Source of the DNA: Eubacterium nodatum ATCC 33099
Lineage (GTDB): Bacteria > Bacillota > Clostridia > Peptostreptococcales > Anaerovoracaceae
NCBI GenBank assembly: GCA_000510425.1
Contig: AZKM01000008.1
Coordinates: forward strand, 62,001-126,000
DNA length: 64,000 nt
Direction: 5' to 3'
Position numbers and translations under genes: made by a program. The notes below the pieces were generated by a model. That model made no database searches. It was given only the letters and a program-made list of their open reading frames with translations, and was not told the DNA's origin. Below, one piece after another: positions 9,163 through 18,495 of this stretch. Numbering within the stretch: the first letter of the stretch is position 1; each line of letters begins with the position of its first letter.

Positions 9163-9246
9163 TAATTATTATTTATGCGTGTCTATTACGTTCAACAATT
9201 GGATATGAGTAATTATAATAGAAAAATATCCTTAACACTTAACATC

Positions 9247-9284
9247 AAAACCAAAAAACCGGATAGCATTTTGCTATCCGGTTT
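9247..9284 (-). terminator. Rho-independent terminator after the glycyl radical domain gene
   Basis: Perfect 13-base stem aaaccggatagca (9256-9268) / tgctatccggttt (9272-9284) with a 3-base loop; on the minus strand followed by TTTGGTTTTG. It lies ~125 bases after the stop of the small NrdD-like gene. The rest of the 9087-9409 gap holds the promoter at 9135-9162 and nothing else that I recognise. Confidence 0.8.
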
Positions 9285-9409
9285 AACAGGTGATATGAGC
9301 ATATAATTTCAAATAAAATTATCACAGAATTTAACTGTCAAATTTAAAATTTTTACACTACTGATGTCGATCACGCTTGTTACGAAGCAATGAATTACAT
9401 CCAATACGG

Positions 9410-9703
9410 TTACAGAACCTCCGTTGCCTGTGCTCCACTGATACCATGTTTTACACGATCTCTTTCTTCTGCACTCTTTGCATCATTCCAGTGATCCATA
9501 GTTCCAACCAGGTAACCTGTGATTCTCCTGATCCTCTCAAATGGAACATCCTCCAGCGAATATGTCAGTCCGACATATTCTTCGTCCTCTGCATCCAAAT
9601 CAATTGTAAGCTCTGCAACTTTCCTCTGATATTTTTCCTCAAGATAGTCTACATAAATTTTTGCTTCTTTTTCACTCATTTCGCTTGGCTTGTTGATAAT
9701 CAT
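9410..9703 (-). CDS. Stand-alone NrdD-type glycyl radical domain protein
   Basis: 97 residues. The middle carries RITGYLVG (61-67 region), which matches the glycyl-radical loop of class III anaerobic ribonucleotide reductase (RVCGYLG in E. coli NrdD), and ERDRVKHG (81-87) matches the RVKHM that follows it. So the protein resembles only the C-terminal radical-bearing part of NrdD, with Gly63 as the possible radical site. Small proteins of this type are usually annotated as anaerobic ribonucleoside-triphosphate reductase. By analogy with GrcA/YfiD, which replaces a damaged radical domain of pyruvate formate-lyase, it might repair or partner NrdD; this is inference. No full NrdD or activase is in the window. 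Confidence 0.65.
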   Translation of the reverse strand: MIINKPSEMSEKEAKIYVDYLEEKYQRKVAELTIDLDAEDEEYVGLTYSLEDVPFERIRRITGYLVGTMDHWNDAKSAEERDRVKHGISGAQATEVL

Positions 9704-9865
9704 TATAACTCTCCTCTTTTATATCATTTCTGCAGAATCACTACACATATTTACTATATATATTGTTCGACATCGCTCTATATACCCTAAATGTCGTAGG
9801 TTAAACATTTGAGCAAGCTAATATAGGCGATAAAGCTCCGGTGCGATGTTACAAAAAATTATAAG

Positions 9866-12334
9866 CTAGACATCGGAGCGTGCAAGTATTTGGGCAGGAG
9901 TTTTTCTCATCACAGCAGCCACAGGAAGAAGCCCGACCATAAGATTAAATATGAGAAGAATCGCAAATGTCAAAAATGCAACCACAGGGTTTACCGCATA
10001 ATTAGATGCAAAACTATCGCTTACCTTAATTACATTGCTTAGAATATAATACATTGCACCTATACCAATTGCAGAGGTTATCAGATTTATGGCAATTATT
10101 TCCCCTGCAAACTTCTTATATATGTCGCTTTTCTTAAGACCGATGGCACGAAGAGTCCCCACTTCTTTGATTCTGGACAGGAAAGACGCCCTGAGCATCA
10201 GATAAATTTCTATCAGTGAAATCAGAAGTATTACAGCTGCCAGTGTCAAGGCACTTCTCAGGGTTTTCTTACGAACCTCCATATATGCTTTTTTCTCATG
10301 TTCAGTATTCAATGTGGGAGAGTAGCCCTTTTCATTCAGCTGATCGACTGTTCCTTCCGGATCTTTCGAATACACTGTCACCTTACTGTTTTTATGAAAA
10401 TCATTCAGCAAAATGGTTCTTTTAGATACAAAATAGGAATCTTCCTGTTGATCTTTGGAGGTATAATATCCCACAACGGTAAGTTTTCGTCCCGCCATCT
10501 TTTTATTTACAGCCCTTCCAATCTTATATTCATCTTTATGATATTCATTAACTAAGGTTTCAAAGTCACCGATCGGTGTTTTTCCCTTTTTCAAAACGAT
10601 CCCCTTTGCGAGTCCGTAGTTTTTTACCTTGTCATCACTATTATCTTCACCATCGCCGGGCTCACCGGCACCGGGAGTCATAATATCAGGGTCCTGAACA
10701 TTGGAAGCTGTAATGCCGGGGGCATTTGAAACAATATCTGTCAGTATGCCATCCTTAACAAAAATCGACGGAGACTCAGTGTTTGAAATCCCTACAATTC
10801 TAAAATCCGGAAGTCCCTGCACTCTGAGTGTTCTTCCGATAAATTTTTCATAGGTATCAAGACCGATAATATTTCCGAATTTATTTCCGAGAAACTTTTT
10901 TAAAATCATTTTATCCACTACAATATCCGTAGATTTCTTCACCGTTCTTCCCTTAAAAACTTCATTCCCTGAAAGCATTTTCGCCGAAACAACCGACCCC
11001 GGAAGTTTTGAGAATAAACCTGAGGTTTGAAAGTAATCATTCATAGGCATTTCAAAGGAACGGAAACTTTCCCCGGGCAGAACATATGTAACACCTTTAA
11101 TCTTCTTCAGTTTCCCGGCGATTTTATCATTTTTCTTCGGGTTAGAAAGGGTTATATAGTGTGGATTGGATGCCATATAAGAATCTTTTTTAACCGTTTT
11201 GACCCCGATTATATTGCTGACTGCATAAAATGCAAAAAACGCAGAAATAACAAATCCAAGCAAAAGAAGTTTCCTTAAAAATCTGTAATTTCTAATGTTT
11301 TTCAAACCTTTGCCTGTGGAGTTTAGAAGCGTATATATCGGTTTGTATTTCACTTTGTGTTTCTTAGGGAGAAATGCACTGTAATTAAAGGCACTGCTTT
11401 CAAATATACTTTTGTCAAGTTCTGTATAGTTCCCCTCTATAAGCTCAATATTACCGGTTTCATCTATTATGGAGAACTTATTTTTCGTATCTATAAATAA
11501 ATTTCCTCCTCTGACTGCAATATTGATTCTTCCATTTAATTCTCTGTCAGAAAAAAGGTTCAGTTCAAGTCCTCGGCTCTGAATGCTGCTCTGTATGGGC
11601 ATATCGTGAAGGTATATTCTATTATCCAATTGATAGTTCAGTTTGCCGGTATTGTCATTTTCATTATCCGACTCCACCTTTCCGTTTCGTATTCTTATTA
11701 TTCTATCAGAATAAAACCCTGCGAGTTCCTCTTCATGGGTTACAAGAAGAACAAGTCTTTCCCCCGAAAGTTTTTTAATCAGATTCATTATTTCCAGGGT
11801 ATTGCTGCTGTCAAGGTTTCCCGTCGGTTCATCGGCAATTATAATCTGAGGGTTTTTGACGATTGCTCTTGCAATAGCCACCCTCTGTCTCTGACCGCCT
11901 GAGAGATCCGATGCCTTCTTAAATCGAAACTGATAGATGCCCACAGCCTCAAGGCAATAATTAACCCTTTTTCTTATTACCTCTTTATTGCGAATACCGA
12001 TCATTTTCAATGCTATCGCTACATTGTCGAATACAGATTCGTCATCGATCAGATTGAAATTCTGAAACACATATCCGATTTTCGCATTTCGTATGGAATC
12101 TATCTTGCCGGAAAATCTTTTGGTTATCTTCTCTCCATCTACGAAAATTTTTCCGCTGTTAATTTTATCCAATCCTCCGATTACATTAAGAAGGGTTGTC
12201 TTTCCGCTTCCGGATGCTCCGAGAAGGGTTACAATACCTATATCGGGAAGTTCCAGACTGGTATTGTCCACAACATGAATTTCGTTGGCTTTTTTTCTGT
12301 TAAAATATTTATTTACCTTTTCTATCCTGATCAT
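9866..12334 (-). CDS. Fused ABC transporter ATPase-permease, MacB-like
   Basis: 822 residues. An N-terminal ABC ATPase (Walker A GASGSGKTT, signature LSGGQRQR, Walker B IIIADEPTGNLD) is followed by a linker, one membrane segment (LLLLGFVISAFFAFYAVSNI), a large extracellular domain and three C-terminal segments of the FtsX/MacB type with the motif GTLRAIGLKKSDI. These type VII systems extrude or transmit force to periplasmic or surface substrates and often serve in antimicrobial peptide resistance. The ATG at 12334 follows the stop of the upstream ABC gene by one base and uses its GGGGAGG as ribosome site. The upstream partner has the same layout, so the two may form a heterodimer. Substrate unknown. 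Confidence 0.88.
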   Translation of the reverse strand: MIRIEKVNKYFNRKKANEIHVVDNTSLELPDIGIVTLLGASGSGKTTLLNVIGGLDKINSGKIFVDGEKITKRFSGKIDSIRNAKIGYVFQNFNLIDDESVFDNVAIALKMIGIRNKEVIRKRVNYCLEAVGIYQFRFKKASDLSGGQRQRVAIARAIVKNPQIIIADEPTGNLDSSNTLEIMNLIKKLSGERLVLLVTHEEELAGFYSDRIIRIRNGKVESDNENDNTGKLNYQLDNRIYLHDMPIQSSIQSRGLELNLFSDRELNGRINIAVRGGNLFIDTKNKFSIIDETGNIELIEGNYTELDKSIFESSAFNYSAFLPKKHKVKYKPIYTLLNSTGKGLKNIRNYRFLRKLLLLGFVISAFFAFYAVSNIIGVKTVKKDSYMASNPHYITLSNPKKNDKIAGKLKKIKGVTYVLPGESFRSFEMPMNDYFQTSGLFSKLPGSVVSAKMLSGNEVFKGRTVKKSTDIVVDKMILKKFLGNKFGNIIGLDTYEKFIGRTLRVQGLPDFRIVGISNTESPSIFVKDGILTDIVSNAPGITASNVQDPDIMTPGAGEPGDGEDNSDDKVKNYGLAKGIVLKKGKTPIGDFETLVNEYHKDEYKIGRAVNKKMAGRKLTVVGYYTSKDQQEDSYFVSKRTILLNDFHKNSKVTVYSKDPEGTVDQLNEKGYSPTLNTEHEKKAYMEVRKKTLRSALTLAAVILLISLIEIYLMLRASFLSRIKEVGTLRAIGLKKSDIYKKFAGEIIAINLITSAIGIGAMYYILSNVIKVSDSFASNYAVNPVVAFLTFAILLIFNLMVGLLPVAAVMRKTPAQILARSDV

Positions 12335-12335
12335 C

Positions 12336-14618
12336 TTATGCCTCCCCTCTGTAAACACGCATTGCACTGTTTCCGAATATTTTCTTTGCATATCTTCCGG
12401 AAATCAGCAGGGACATAATGGTCATGGTGACCACCAGGAGGACATAATCTCTAACTGTTATGAATTTTACAATGCCATTGACATACTGAAACTGCAAATA
12501 TCCCTCGGCAAAGGCTAATATCAGTAAACCCACGATAATTACCGAAATGGACATTACGACAAGCAGTTCTATCCTCAGGATATTTCCTGTATTTCTCTTT
12601 GAGGCTCCCAAGATTCTTAAGGTTGAATAGTATGAATTTCGCGAGCGCATCACCAATCTGATTACCACATAAGCAATGAAAAACAATGTAACTAGAAGAA
12701 TTCCAAGCATCAACCTTGAAAACATCTTTTGAACCAGTAAAATGGTTTCCATCTGGTTGTTTTTGGAAACATTTCTAATTTCCAGTACCGTATACCCCTT
12801 GGACTTAAGGGCTTTTATCGTATCACTGTTTTTCATATAGTCTTTGGTAAAAACACTTATCTGGTAGTCGCCTCTGTCATAGAGTCTTTTGTAATCAGCT
12901 TTATTTACGAAAATTGATTCTGCGTAGGTATCATAATCATCCTTTGCAAGCTCAAGAAGCCTTTCCATATTCTCTTTCTTTACAACGGCATCTATCTCAA
13001 AGTTTCTCTTCCCCTTGAAAAACATATTTTCTACAGTTATTGACATTTGCTTTCCCGATGCACGCCCTTCTTTGTAGTAGTTTTCTGCATCCTCTTTGAA
13101 AATATACGCTTTCCCCGGAGATATCAAGTCTGTTGGATAAACGATAGATGCACCTTTTCTCTTTACGGTTTTGCCGTCAAAGTCAAGAGTTACAGTCGAT
13201 GCTGCGGAGACAGCAAACACAATCTGTCTGTTTGCCAGTGAATCCGTACAAAAAATTCTGGAATACCCATTCTTCTTTATTCTCTCGTTATCACTTTTCT
13301 TAAAAGTTATCCCCACAATTTTCAAAGGCTTATTGATAAATGAAACTGTTTCTTCTCCTTCTGCATTATTATCTACCCGAAAAGTCTTTCCTATCAGGCT
13401 TTCGCCTTTTTCTTTCAGTTCCTCGTAATTTTGTGTAAATTCTTCAGCACCGATTACAATCTCTGTTTCCTTTCTTGGCAGTCTTCCATACGCCAAGTCT
13501 TTCTTTTTTAAAGATTTATAACTATAAAGAGGCCCTTCTATGGAAGTTTCACCTCTGTATAGAATCACACTGTTGTCCAACGATAGGTCCTTCTTTATTA
13601 TATAGTTCACATTAGGTGCATTTTTAATGCTGTTAAAGTCTTTCTTTGTAAATTTTTTCTTATCACTTCTCTGCAAAACCAGCCGATGTGGGGATTTATC
13701 AGCAAAGGCGGTGTCCATCCCAATCAAATCTTCTTCATTTTCAATATTCAAATTTGAAGCATAGCTGCCCAAGACCGATACACTTACAAACATAAAAATA
13801 AAAAGAAGCAAAAGAAACTTTGCCGGCAAATTAAAAGTATTGCGTAGTCCAAGACGCAGCTGTGACAAAGATGACAGCTTGTTACTTTTGGACTTTCTTG
13901 TTCTAATGCTATCTTCTGTTATGGTTTCTGAATCTTTTAGCCTGCGGTCTTCAACCACTCTGCCGTCTCGCATCATAATTTTTCGAGTTGCATAAGGCTC
14001 CGCCTGTTCGTAGTTGTGAGTAACTACTATCACCAGCTTATTCTTTGAAATTCTATATAAAGTCTCCATGACCTTATTGGCAGCATCGGTATCGAGATTT
14101 CCCGTAGGTTCATCAGCCACGATAATAGGAGAGTCCTTTGCAAAGGCTCTTGCGATGGCAACCCTCTGTTTCTGTCCCCCCGAAAGTTTAGAAACTCTGG
14201 TTTTCTCATACTTTTCCAAGCCGACCCACTTGATAATATCCTTTATAAGTTTTTTCTTGTTCCTATTGTTATAGCCGTTTAAAATAAGAGCAAGTTCCAC
14301 ATTCTGATAAACCGTATAACTATTTATCAGGTTATAATCCTGAAAAATATTCCCTATATACTTTTTTCTATATTCTTCGTAATCTTCTGTTCTAAAACCG
14401 CCTGTATCTTTTCCGGCTACGAACATCTCTCCCTCTTCGTAACTGTCCAAGCCGGAAATCACATTCAAAAGTGTGGATTTTCCCCCTCCGCTTTCGCCTG
14501 TAACCACCACAAATTCTCCCAGGTCAAAATTCAAATCGACCTTTGAAAAGCCTGTGCTGACCGTTCCGTTTCCGGAATAAAATTTGGAAACCTTCTTCAT
14601 CTCAATCATGTGTGCCAT
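12336..14618 (-). CDS. Fused ABC transporter ATPase-permease, MacB-like (partner)
   Basis: 760 residues with the same order as its neighbour: ABC ATPase (Walker A GESGGGKST, LSGGQKQR, VADEPTGNLD) in the first ~225 residues, one membrane segment (FLLLLFIFMFVSVSVLGSYA), a ~340-residue outer domain, then three C-terminal membrane segments. Start ATG 14618 has GGAGG upstream. It ends one base before the second ABC gene, so they are translated together. The gene begins only a few bases after the ApbE stop (14621) on the same strand, so it could belong to the ApbE transcript. No two-component or bacitracin-type sensor gene is next to it. Confidence 0.88.
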   Translation of the reverse strand: MAHMIEMKKVSKFYSGNGTVSTGFSKVDLNFDLGEFVVVTGESGGGKSTLLNVISGLDSYEEGEMFVAGKDTGGFRTEDYEEYRKKYIGNIFQDYNLINSYTVYQNVELALILNGYNNRNKKKLIKDIIKWVGLEKYEKTRVSKLSGGQKQRVAIARAFAKDSPIIVADEPTGNLDTDAANKVMETLYRISKNKLVIVVTHNYEQAEPYATRKIMMRDGRVVEDRRLKDSETITEDSIRTRKSKSNKLSSLSQLRLGLRNTFNLPAKFLLLLFIFMFVSVSVLGSYASNLNIENEEDLIGMDTAFADKSPHRLVLQRSDKKKFTKKDFNSIKNAPNVNYIIKKDLSLDNSVILYRGETSIEGPLYSYKSLKKKDLAYGRLPRKETEIVIGAEEFTQNYEELKEKGESLIGKTFRVDNNAEGEETVSFINKPLKIVGITFKKSDNERIKKNGYSRIFCTDSLANRQIVFAVSAASTVTLDFDGKTVKRKGASIVYPTDLISPGKAYIFKEDAENYYKEGRASGKQMSITVENMFFKGKRNFEIDAVVKKENMERLLELAKDDYDTYAESIFVNKADYKRLYDRGDYQISVFTKDYMKNSDTIKALKSKGYTVLEIRNVSKNNQMETILLVQKMFSRLMLGILLVTLFFIAYVVIRLVMRSRNSYYSTLRILGASKRNTGNILRIELLVVMSISVIIVGLLILAFAEGYLQFQYVNGIVKFITVRDYVLLVVTMTIMSLLISGRYAKKIFGNSAMRVYRGEA

Positions 14619-14620
14619 GA

Positions 14621-15637
14621 TTATTCCTCCTTAAGCTCAAACCCCTTTGTCCTGACCAATTTACCGTTCTTCAATATGAACAGTGCCTCGTAACCTTTCA
14701 TTTTTTCTATAAGCCTTTTGCCCTCTTTGGAGCCTAGAATCAGACAAGTTGTGGATAGTCCGTCACAATCTCCCGAATGTCCGAAATCCGACTTGATGCT
14801 GACCCCTACAACATCGGATTCCACCGGCATTCCTGTCTTTGAATCTAGGATATGGTGATACTTTTTCCCTTTGTACTTAATATATCGCTCGTAAATCCCG
14901 GAAGTAACTATGGTTTCGTTGTCCACATCGCAGGCACCGACAATGTCGCTTCTTTCAGAAAAAGGTTTTTCAATGCCTATATTAAAAGGTTTGCCGCCTT
15001 TATTGCCGACACATTCTATATTGCCGCCTAAACTTATTATCGCACTTGTAACACCCTGTTCTTTCAGGTATTTTGCGATTCCGTCTGCAATATAGCCCTT
15101 TGCAACGGCGCCCAAATCAATTTCACCCTTGGATGTTCCCATCTGAACTTTATTGCCGTTTACTCTTACCTGCTTGTAGTCGACATATTTCATAGCCTTT
15201 GCAAGTTTTTCTTTAGCAGGCGGCTTTGACTTATGATTGTGAAAGTCCCATGTATCCTGTGCTTTACCTATGGTTATATCGAATTTTCCGTTCGTTAATT
15301 TGGAATATTCCAGTCCTTTTTTGATGACCTCTATAGTTATACCGTCACACTGTACTGCCTTGCCTGCGGCATGGTTAATCTTATATATATCACTTCCCCT
15401 CTTAGTTTTACTAAGAAGTTTTTCATACTTTTCACACCGAGAAAATGCCTTGTCAATCACATCTTTAGCATTATCTTCACTCATATTTTTCATATCGTAA
15501 ACCGTAACCTGACAAACAGTGTCAAAATAAAAGCTTTCCTTTGTTACAGGTTCCGTCTTTTTTCCACATCCTGTCTGTGGTATAATCATAACCGTTAAAA
15601 CTGCTGCGGCAGTTAACATCTTAATTAGTTTTTTCAT
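14621..15637 (-). CDS. apbE: FAD:protein FMN transferase (ApbE), lipoprotein
   Basis: Attaches FMN through a phosphoester bond to Ser/Thr of extracytoplasmic flavoproteins such as RnfG or FMN-bind domain proteins. 338 residues from the ATG at 15637 (GAAAGGA upstream); the longer open frame to 15790 is not used because the signal peptide begins here: MKKLIKMLTAAAVLTVMIIPQTGC with a lipobox ending at Cys. Typical ApbE motifs: FDTVCQVTVYD, GAVAKGYIADGIAKYL, SLGGNIECVG, HHILDSKTG. It faces the NusG-II gene with only 22 bases between the two start codons. Confidence 0.93.
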   Translation of the reverse strand: MKKLIKMLTAAAVLTVMIIPQTGCGKKTEPVTKESFYFDTVCQVTVYDMKNMSEDNAKDVIDKAFSRCEKYEKLLSKTKRGSDIYKINHAAGKAVQCDGITIEVIKKGLEYSKLTNGKFDITIGKAQDTWDFHNHKSKPPAKEKLAKAMKYVDYKQVRVNGNKVQMGTSKGEIDLGAVAKGYIADGIAKYLKEQGVTSAIISLGGNIECVGNKGGKPFNIGIEKPFSERSDIVGACDVDNETIVTSGIYERYIKYKGKKYHHILDSKTGMPVESDVVGVSIKSDFGHSGDCDGLSTTCLILGSKEGKRLIEKMKGYEALFILKNGKLVRTKGFELKEE

Positions 15638-15659
15638 GTGAATCCTTTCGGGAGTATAT

Positions 15660-16028
15660 ATGTTTAAAATAATAAAAAAAGCTGACATCGTTCTATTCTT
15701 AATATTATTGACAATAGGTGCCGCCTTATTCTTCATGTCTGCCACCGGAAATGAAAGAGGAAAACAAGTAATCGTTTCTGTAGATGGCAAAAAGTACGGA
15801 ACCTATTCCCTTGCAAAAGACCAAACCATCGTAATCAGGCATGGTAAAAATATAAATAAGTTTACCATAAAAGACGGGTACGTGCAAATGACCCATGCGA
15901 ACTGCAACAACAAGGTTTGCTTAAAAGAGGGCAGAATAAACAGAACGAAACAGAGCATAGTTTGTCTTCCGAACAAAGTGACAATTGAAATCAGAGGAGG
16001 TGAGAATTATGATGCCATCTCCCAATAA
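15660..16028 (+). CDS. NusG domain II-containing membrane-anchored protein
   Basis: 122 residues. One N-terminal membrane segment (IVLFLILLTIGAALFFMSAT) followed by a NusG domain II-like extracytoplasmic fold (QVIVSVDGKKYGTYSL ... CNNKVCLKEGRI ... IVCLPNKVTIEI). Two Cys pairs are kept in the pattern CNNKVC...C. Proteins of this type stand next to ApbE and Gx transporters in many Bacillota and are part of flavin-based extracellular electron transfer loci in Listeria (EetA), as I recall. GGGAG precedes the ATG. The next gene begins inside this one. Confidence 0.85.
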   Translation: MFKIIKKADIVLFLILLTIGAALFFMSATGNERGKQVIVSVDGKKYGTYSLAKDQTIVIRHGKNINKFTIKDGYVQMTHANCNNKVCLKEGRINRTKQSIVCLPNKVTIEIRGGENYDAISQ

Positions 16029-16626
16029 AAAAAACGCAAAAAAAACAGATTCAAGGGTAAACAGCAACGCCAAAAATACCTATGCTGCAAATCTTAAAAC
16101 TGATAAACTGAAGTCATCTAATCGCCACAGCAGAACAAAGCGTCTGACTGTAAGTGCCATGTTTGCAACTCTGGCACTGATATTCACTTATGTAGAGGTT
16201 CTTCTTCCCATCAATCTCGGTATTCCGGGAGTAAAGCCGGGACTTGCAAATCTGGTTATAATTCTTGCACTTTATAACATGGATTTTAAATACTCCATGA
16301 CTATCAACCTTGTGAGAATTTTTCTGTCCGGACTTCTGTTCAGCGGAGTATTTGCGATGCTCTATTCGTTAAGCGGCGGAGTTCTCAGTCTTACAGTGAT
16401 GTGGCTGCTTAAAAAAAGTGACAGATTCTCCATGGTTGGTGTGAGTATGGCAGCTGCTGTTACTCATAACTTAGGTCAGCTTCTGGTGGCAGCTGCTGTG
16501 GTGAGCAACCTGAGACTTTTCATATACTATCCGGTTCTGCTGTTCTCCGGCATCGTTGCAGGAATCGGCATAGGTGTCATAGCATACATAATAAATGATA
16601 AGCTGCCTAAAAACCTGTTTCGTTGA
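16009..16626 (+). CDS. Gx transporter family membrane protein (Hpre_diP_synt_I type)
   Basis: About 205 residues from the ATG at 16009, chosen because GGAGGTG stands eight bases before it; a TTG at 15985 is the alternative. A basic, Ser/Lys-rich cytoplasmic tail of ~45 residues precedes five to six membrane segments. The motif LGIPGVKPGLANLVIILALY and SLSGGVLSLTVMWLLKK mark the family once named heptaprenyl diphosphate synthase component I. It overlaps the NusG-II gene by 20 bases. ApbE, NusG-II and Gx genes together form a recurring flavinylation-linked module (EetB-like), so a redox or flavin transport role is more likely than prenyl synthesis. Confidence 0.85.
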   Translation: MMPSPNKKNAKKTDSRVNSNAKNTYAANLKTDKLKSSNRHSRTKRLTVSAMFATLALIFTYVEVLLPINLGIPGVKPGLANLVIILALYNMDFKYSMTINLVRIFLSGLLFSGVFAMLYSLSGGVLSLTVMWLLKKSDRFSMVGVSMAAAVTHNLGQLLVAAAVVSNLRLFIYYPVLLFSGIVAGIGIGVIAYIINDKLPKNLFR

Positions 16627-16637
16627 AAGGGGAAATT

Positions 16638-18380
16638 TTGAAAAAAGAGATAATTAAACTTCAAAAACAAATGAAGATACACCATATAGATTGGTATATA
16701 ATTCCCACCACAGACTACCACGGCAGTGAATATGTTCATCCACATTTTCGCTTTCGTGAATTTCTGTCCGGTTTTACCGGTTCTGCCGGAACACTTCTTG
16801 TAAATCTCGATGCAGCTTATCTCTGGACTGACGGAAGATATTTTCTTCAAGCTGAAGCTGAACTTTTCGGTTCGGAAATAACCTTAATGAAAACAGGTGA
16901 ACCTGATGTTCCCGGTTTATCACAATTCTTAAAAAATCACATCTCAGAAAATCAAACCCTGGGCTTTGACGGAAGGCTTATTAGTATTGAGCTTGGACAG
17001 AAACTTGAAAAAATATGCTCAGAACTAAATGCCAATCTTGTATGGAATATAGATTTGGCTGACGAAGTATGGAAGGAGCGTCCTAAACTTATCCCGTCAC
17101 CTATATACAGACTGCCACCGGAGGTCACAGGGCATTCCTTTCAGGAAAAACTTACAAAACTTCAACAGAAAATGATATCCTGCAAAACGGATGTTATTAT
17201 CTTAACTGCCCTTGAAGAAATTGCATGGCTTTTTAATATGCGTGGTTCAGATATTGAGCACACTCCTGTTTTTTACTCGTTCGCTGCCATCACCCGGACT
17301 GACTACACTCTTTTCGCCCCGCAAGACATGCTTCCCGAGGATTTTCCAAAAAATAGAGTTTGCAGGTATAGTGATATAAATGTATATCTATCAAATATAG
17401 ATTCTGATATGAGGGTTTGGCTGTGCAAAAGTCAAGGAAGTTATTGGATGCTCAAACATTTGTGCAAAACCTCAAAGCTAAACTTCAATCAAACCCCGAT
17501 AGCCCTTATGAAAGCAATAAAAAACAATGTGGAAATCAAGGCAACCAAAAATGCCCACCTAAAAGACGGGATTGCCGTAACAACTTTTATTCACTGGGTA
17601 AAAAACAATATAGGTAAAGTTCCTATGAGCGAGCTGAGTGCCTCTGATTTTTTGAAAAACTGCCGAAAAAAGCAAGCAGGTTATAAAGAGCCCAGTTTTA
17701 CAACAATTTCGGGCTACAATTCAAACGGTGCAATTATACACTACACGCCAACAGTAAGTTCAAATGCCACACTTGAATCCAAAGGGTTCCTCTTGGTGGA
17801 TAGCGGAGGTCAATACTCTGACGGTACAACCGATATTACCAGAACAATAGCGCTAGGACCTCTAACTCCAAAAATGAAAGAATATTACACTGCCGTTCTG
17901 AAGGCTCATATTGCCCTTGCAAGTGCTGAATTTTCAGAGGGGACAACGGGAGCAGACCTGGATGCGGTTACACGAAAACCTTTAACTGACCTCGGTTTGA
18001 ACTATAATCACGGAACGGGACATGGCGTAGGTCATATGCTGAGTGTCCACGAAGGACCCCAGAATATAAGCCCTAGGGGAAACTCTCAGCAAATGCTTCC
18101 GGGAATGATAACATCCAATGAACCCGGCGTTTATATCCCCGGTGAATTTGGAATCAGACTTGAAAATGAAATCCTTTGTGTCAAAAAAAATAACGGTAAA
18201 TTAAGCTTTGAAACCCTAACACTGTGCCCCTTTGATTTAGATGCCATTATAACAGACAAACTGACCCATACAGAAAAGGAGTGGCTTAACAGTTACCACG
18301 AAAATATTGTCAGAAACCTTTCACCTTATCTGGATAAAAAAGTTGCTTCATGGCTAAAAGCTACTATAAGAAAAATCTGA
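16638..18380 (+). CDS. Xaa-Pro aminopeptidase (aminopeptidase P family, M24)
   Basis: Releases N-terminal residues that precede proline. ~580 residues. Two creatinase-like N-terminal domains (HGSEYVHPHFRFREFLSGFTGSAGT; YLWTDGRYFLQAE) come before the pita-bread catalytic domain with the metal ligands in LVDSGGQYSDGTTDITRT, GTGHGVGHMLSVHEGP and EPGVYIPGEFGIRLENE. I use the TTG at 16638, preceded by AAAGGGG; a TTG at 16623 overlaps the Gx stop and has no ribosome site. It follows the Gx transporter within 15 bases, but a functional link is doubtful. A perfect palindrome (18376-18393) covers the stop codon. Confidence 0.93.
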   Translation: MKKEIIKLQKQMKIHHIDWYIIPTTDYHGSEYVHPHFRFREFLSGFTGSAGTLLVNLDAAYLWTDGRYFLQAEAELFGSEITLMKTGEPDVPGLSQFLKNHISENQTLGFDGRLISIELGQKLEKICSELNANLVWNIDLADEVWKERPKLIPSPIYRLPPEVTGHSFQEKLTKLQQKMISCKTDVIILTALEEIAWLFNMRGSDIEHTPVFYSFAAITRTDYTLFAPQDMLPEDFPKNRVCRYSDINVYLSNIDSDMRVWLCKSQGSYWMLKHLCKTSKLNFNQTPIALMKAIKNNVEIKATKNAHLKDGIAVTTFIHWVKNNIGKVPMSELSASDFLKNCRKKQAGYKEPSFTTISGYNSNGAIIHYTPTVSSNATLESKGFLLVDSGGQYSDGTTDITRTIALGPLTPKMKEYYTAVLKAHIALASAEFSEGTTGADLDAVTRKPLTDLGLNYNHGTGHGVGHMLSVHEGPQNISPRGNSQQMLPGMITSNEPGVYIPGEFGIRLENEILCVKKNNGKLSFETLTLCPFDLDAIITDKLTHTEKEWLNSYHENIVRNLSPYLDKKVASWLKATIRKI

Positions 18381-18495
18381 TAATTTTATCAGAACCGATG
18401 TCGAAAGTTCCTGTTGCAATAATTAAGGCGTGTCAGGTAAATATTGAAAACTTACTGTTTCAAAACTTGTCCGGCATATACTAAACATCAAAGAT

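Noticed and set aside
9770..9850. Repeated ACATCG/CGATGT words downstream of the fused ABC gene
   Set aside because: An inverted repeat of seven bases with a loop of about 60 is too weak to call a terminator or RNA.
15660..16626. Heptaprenyl diphosphate synthase component I as the function of the Gx protein
   Set aside because: The family name is historical; the protein is an integral membrane protein in a flavinylation-type context, and no prenyl synthase subunit is adjacent.
18376..18393. Palindrome over the stop codon of the aminopeptidase P gene as a terminator
   Set aside because: The stem is all weak pairs in the centre and no T run follows on the plus strand.
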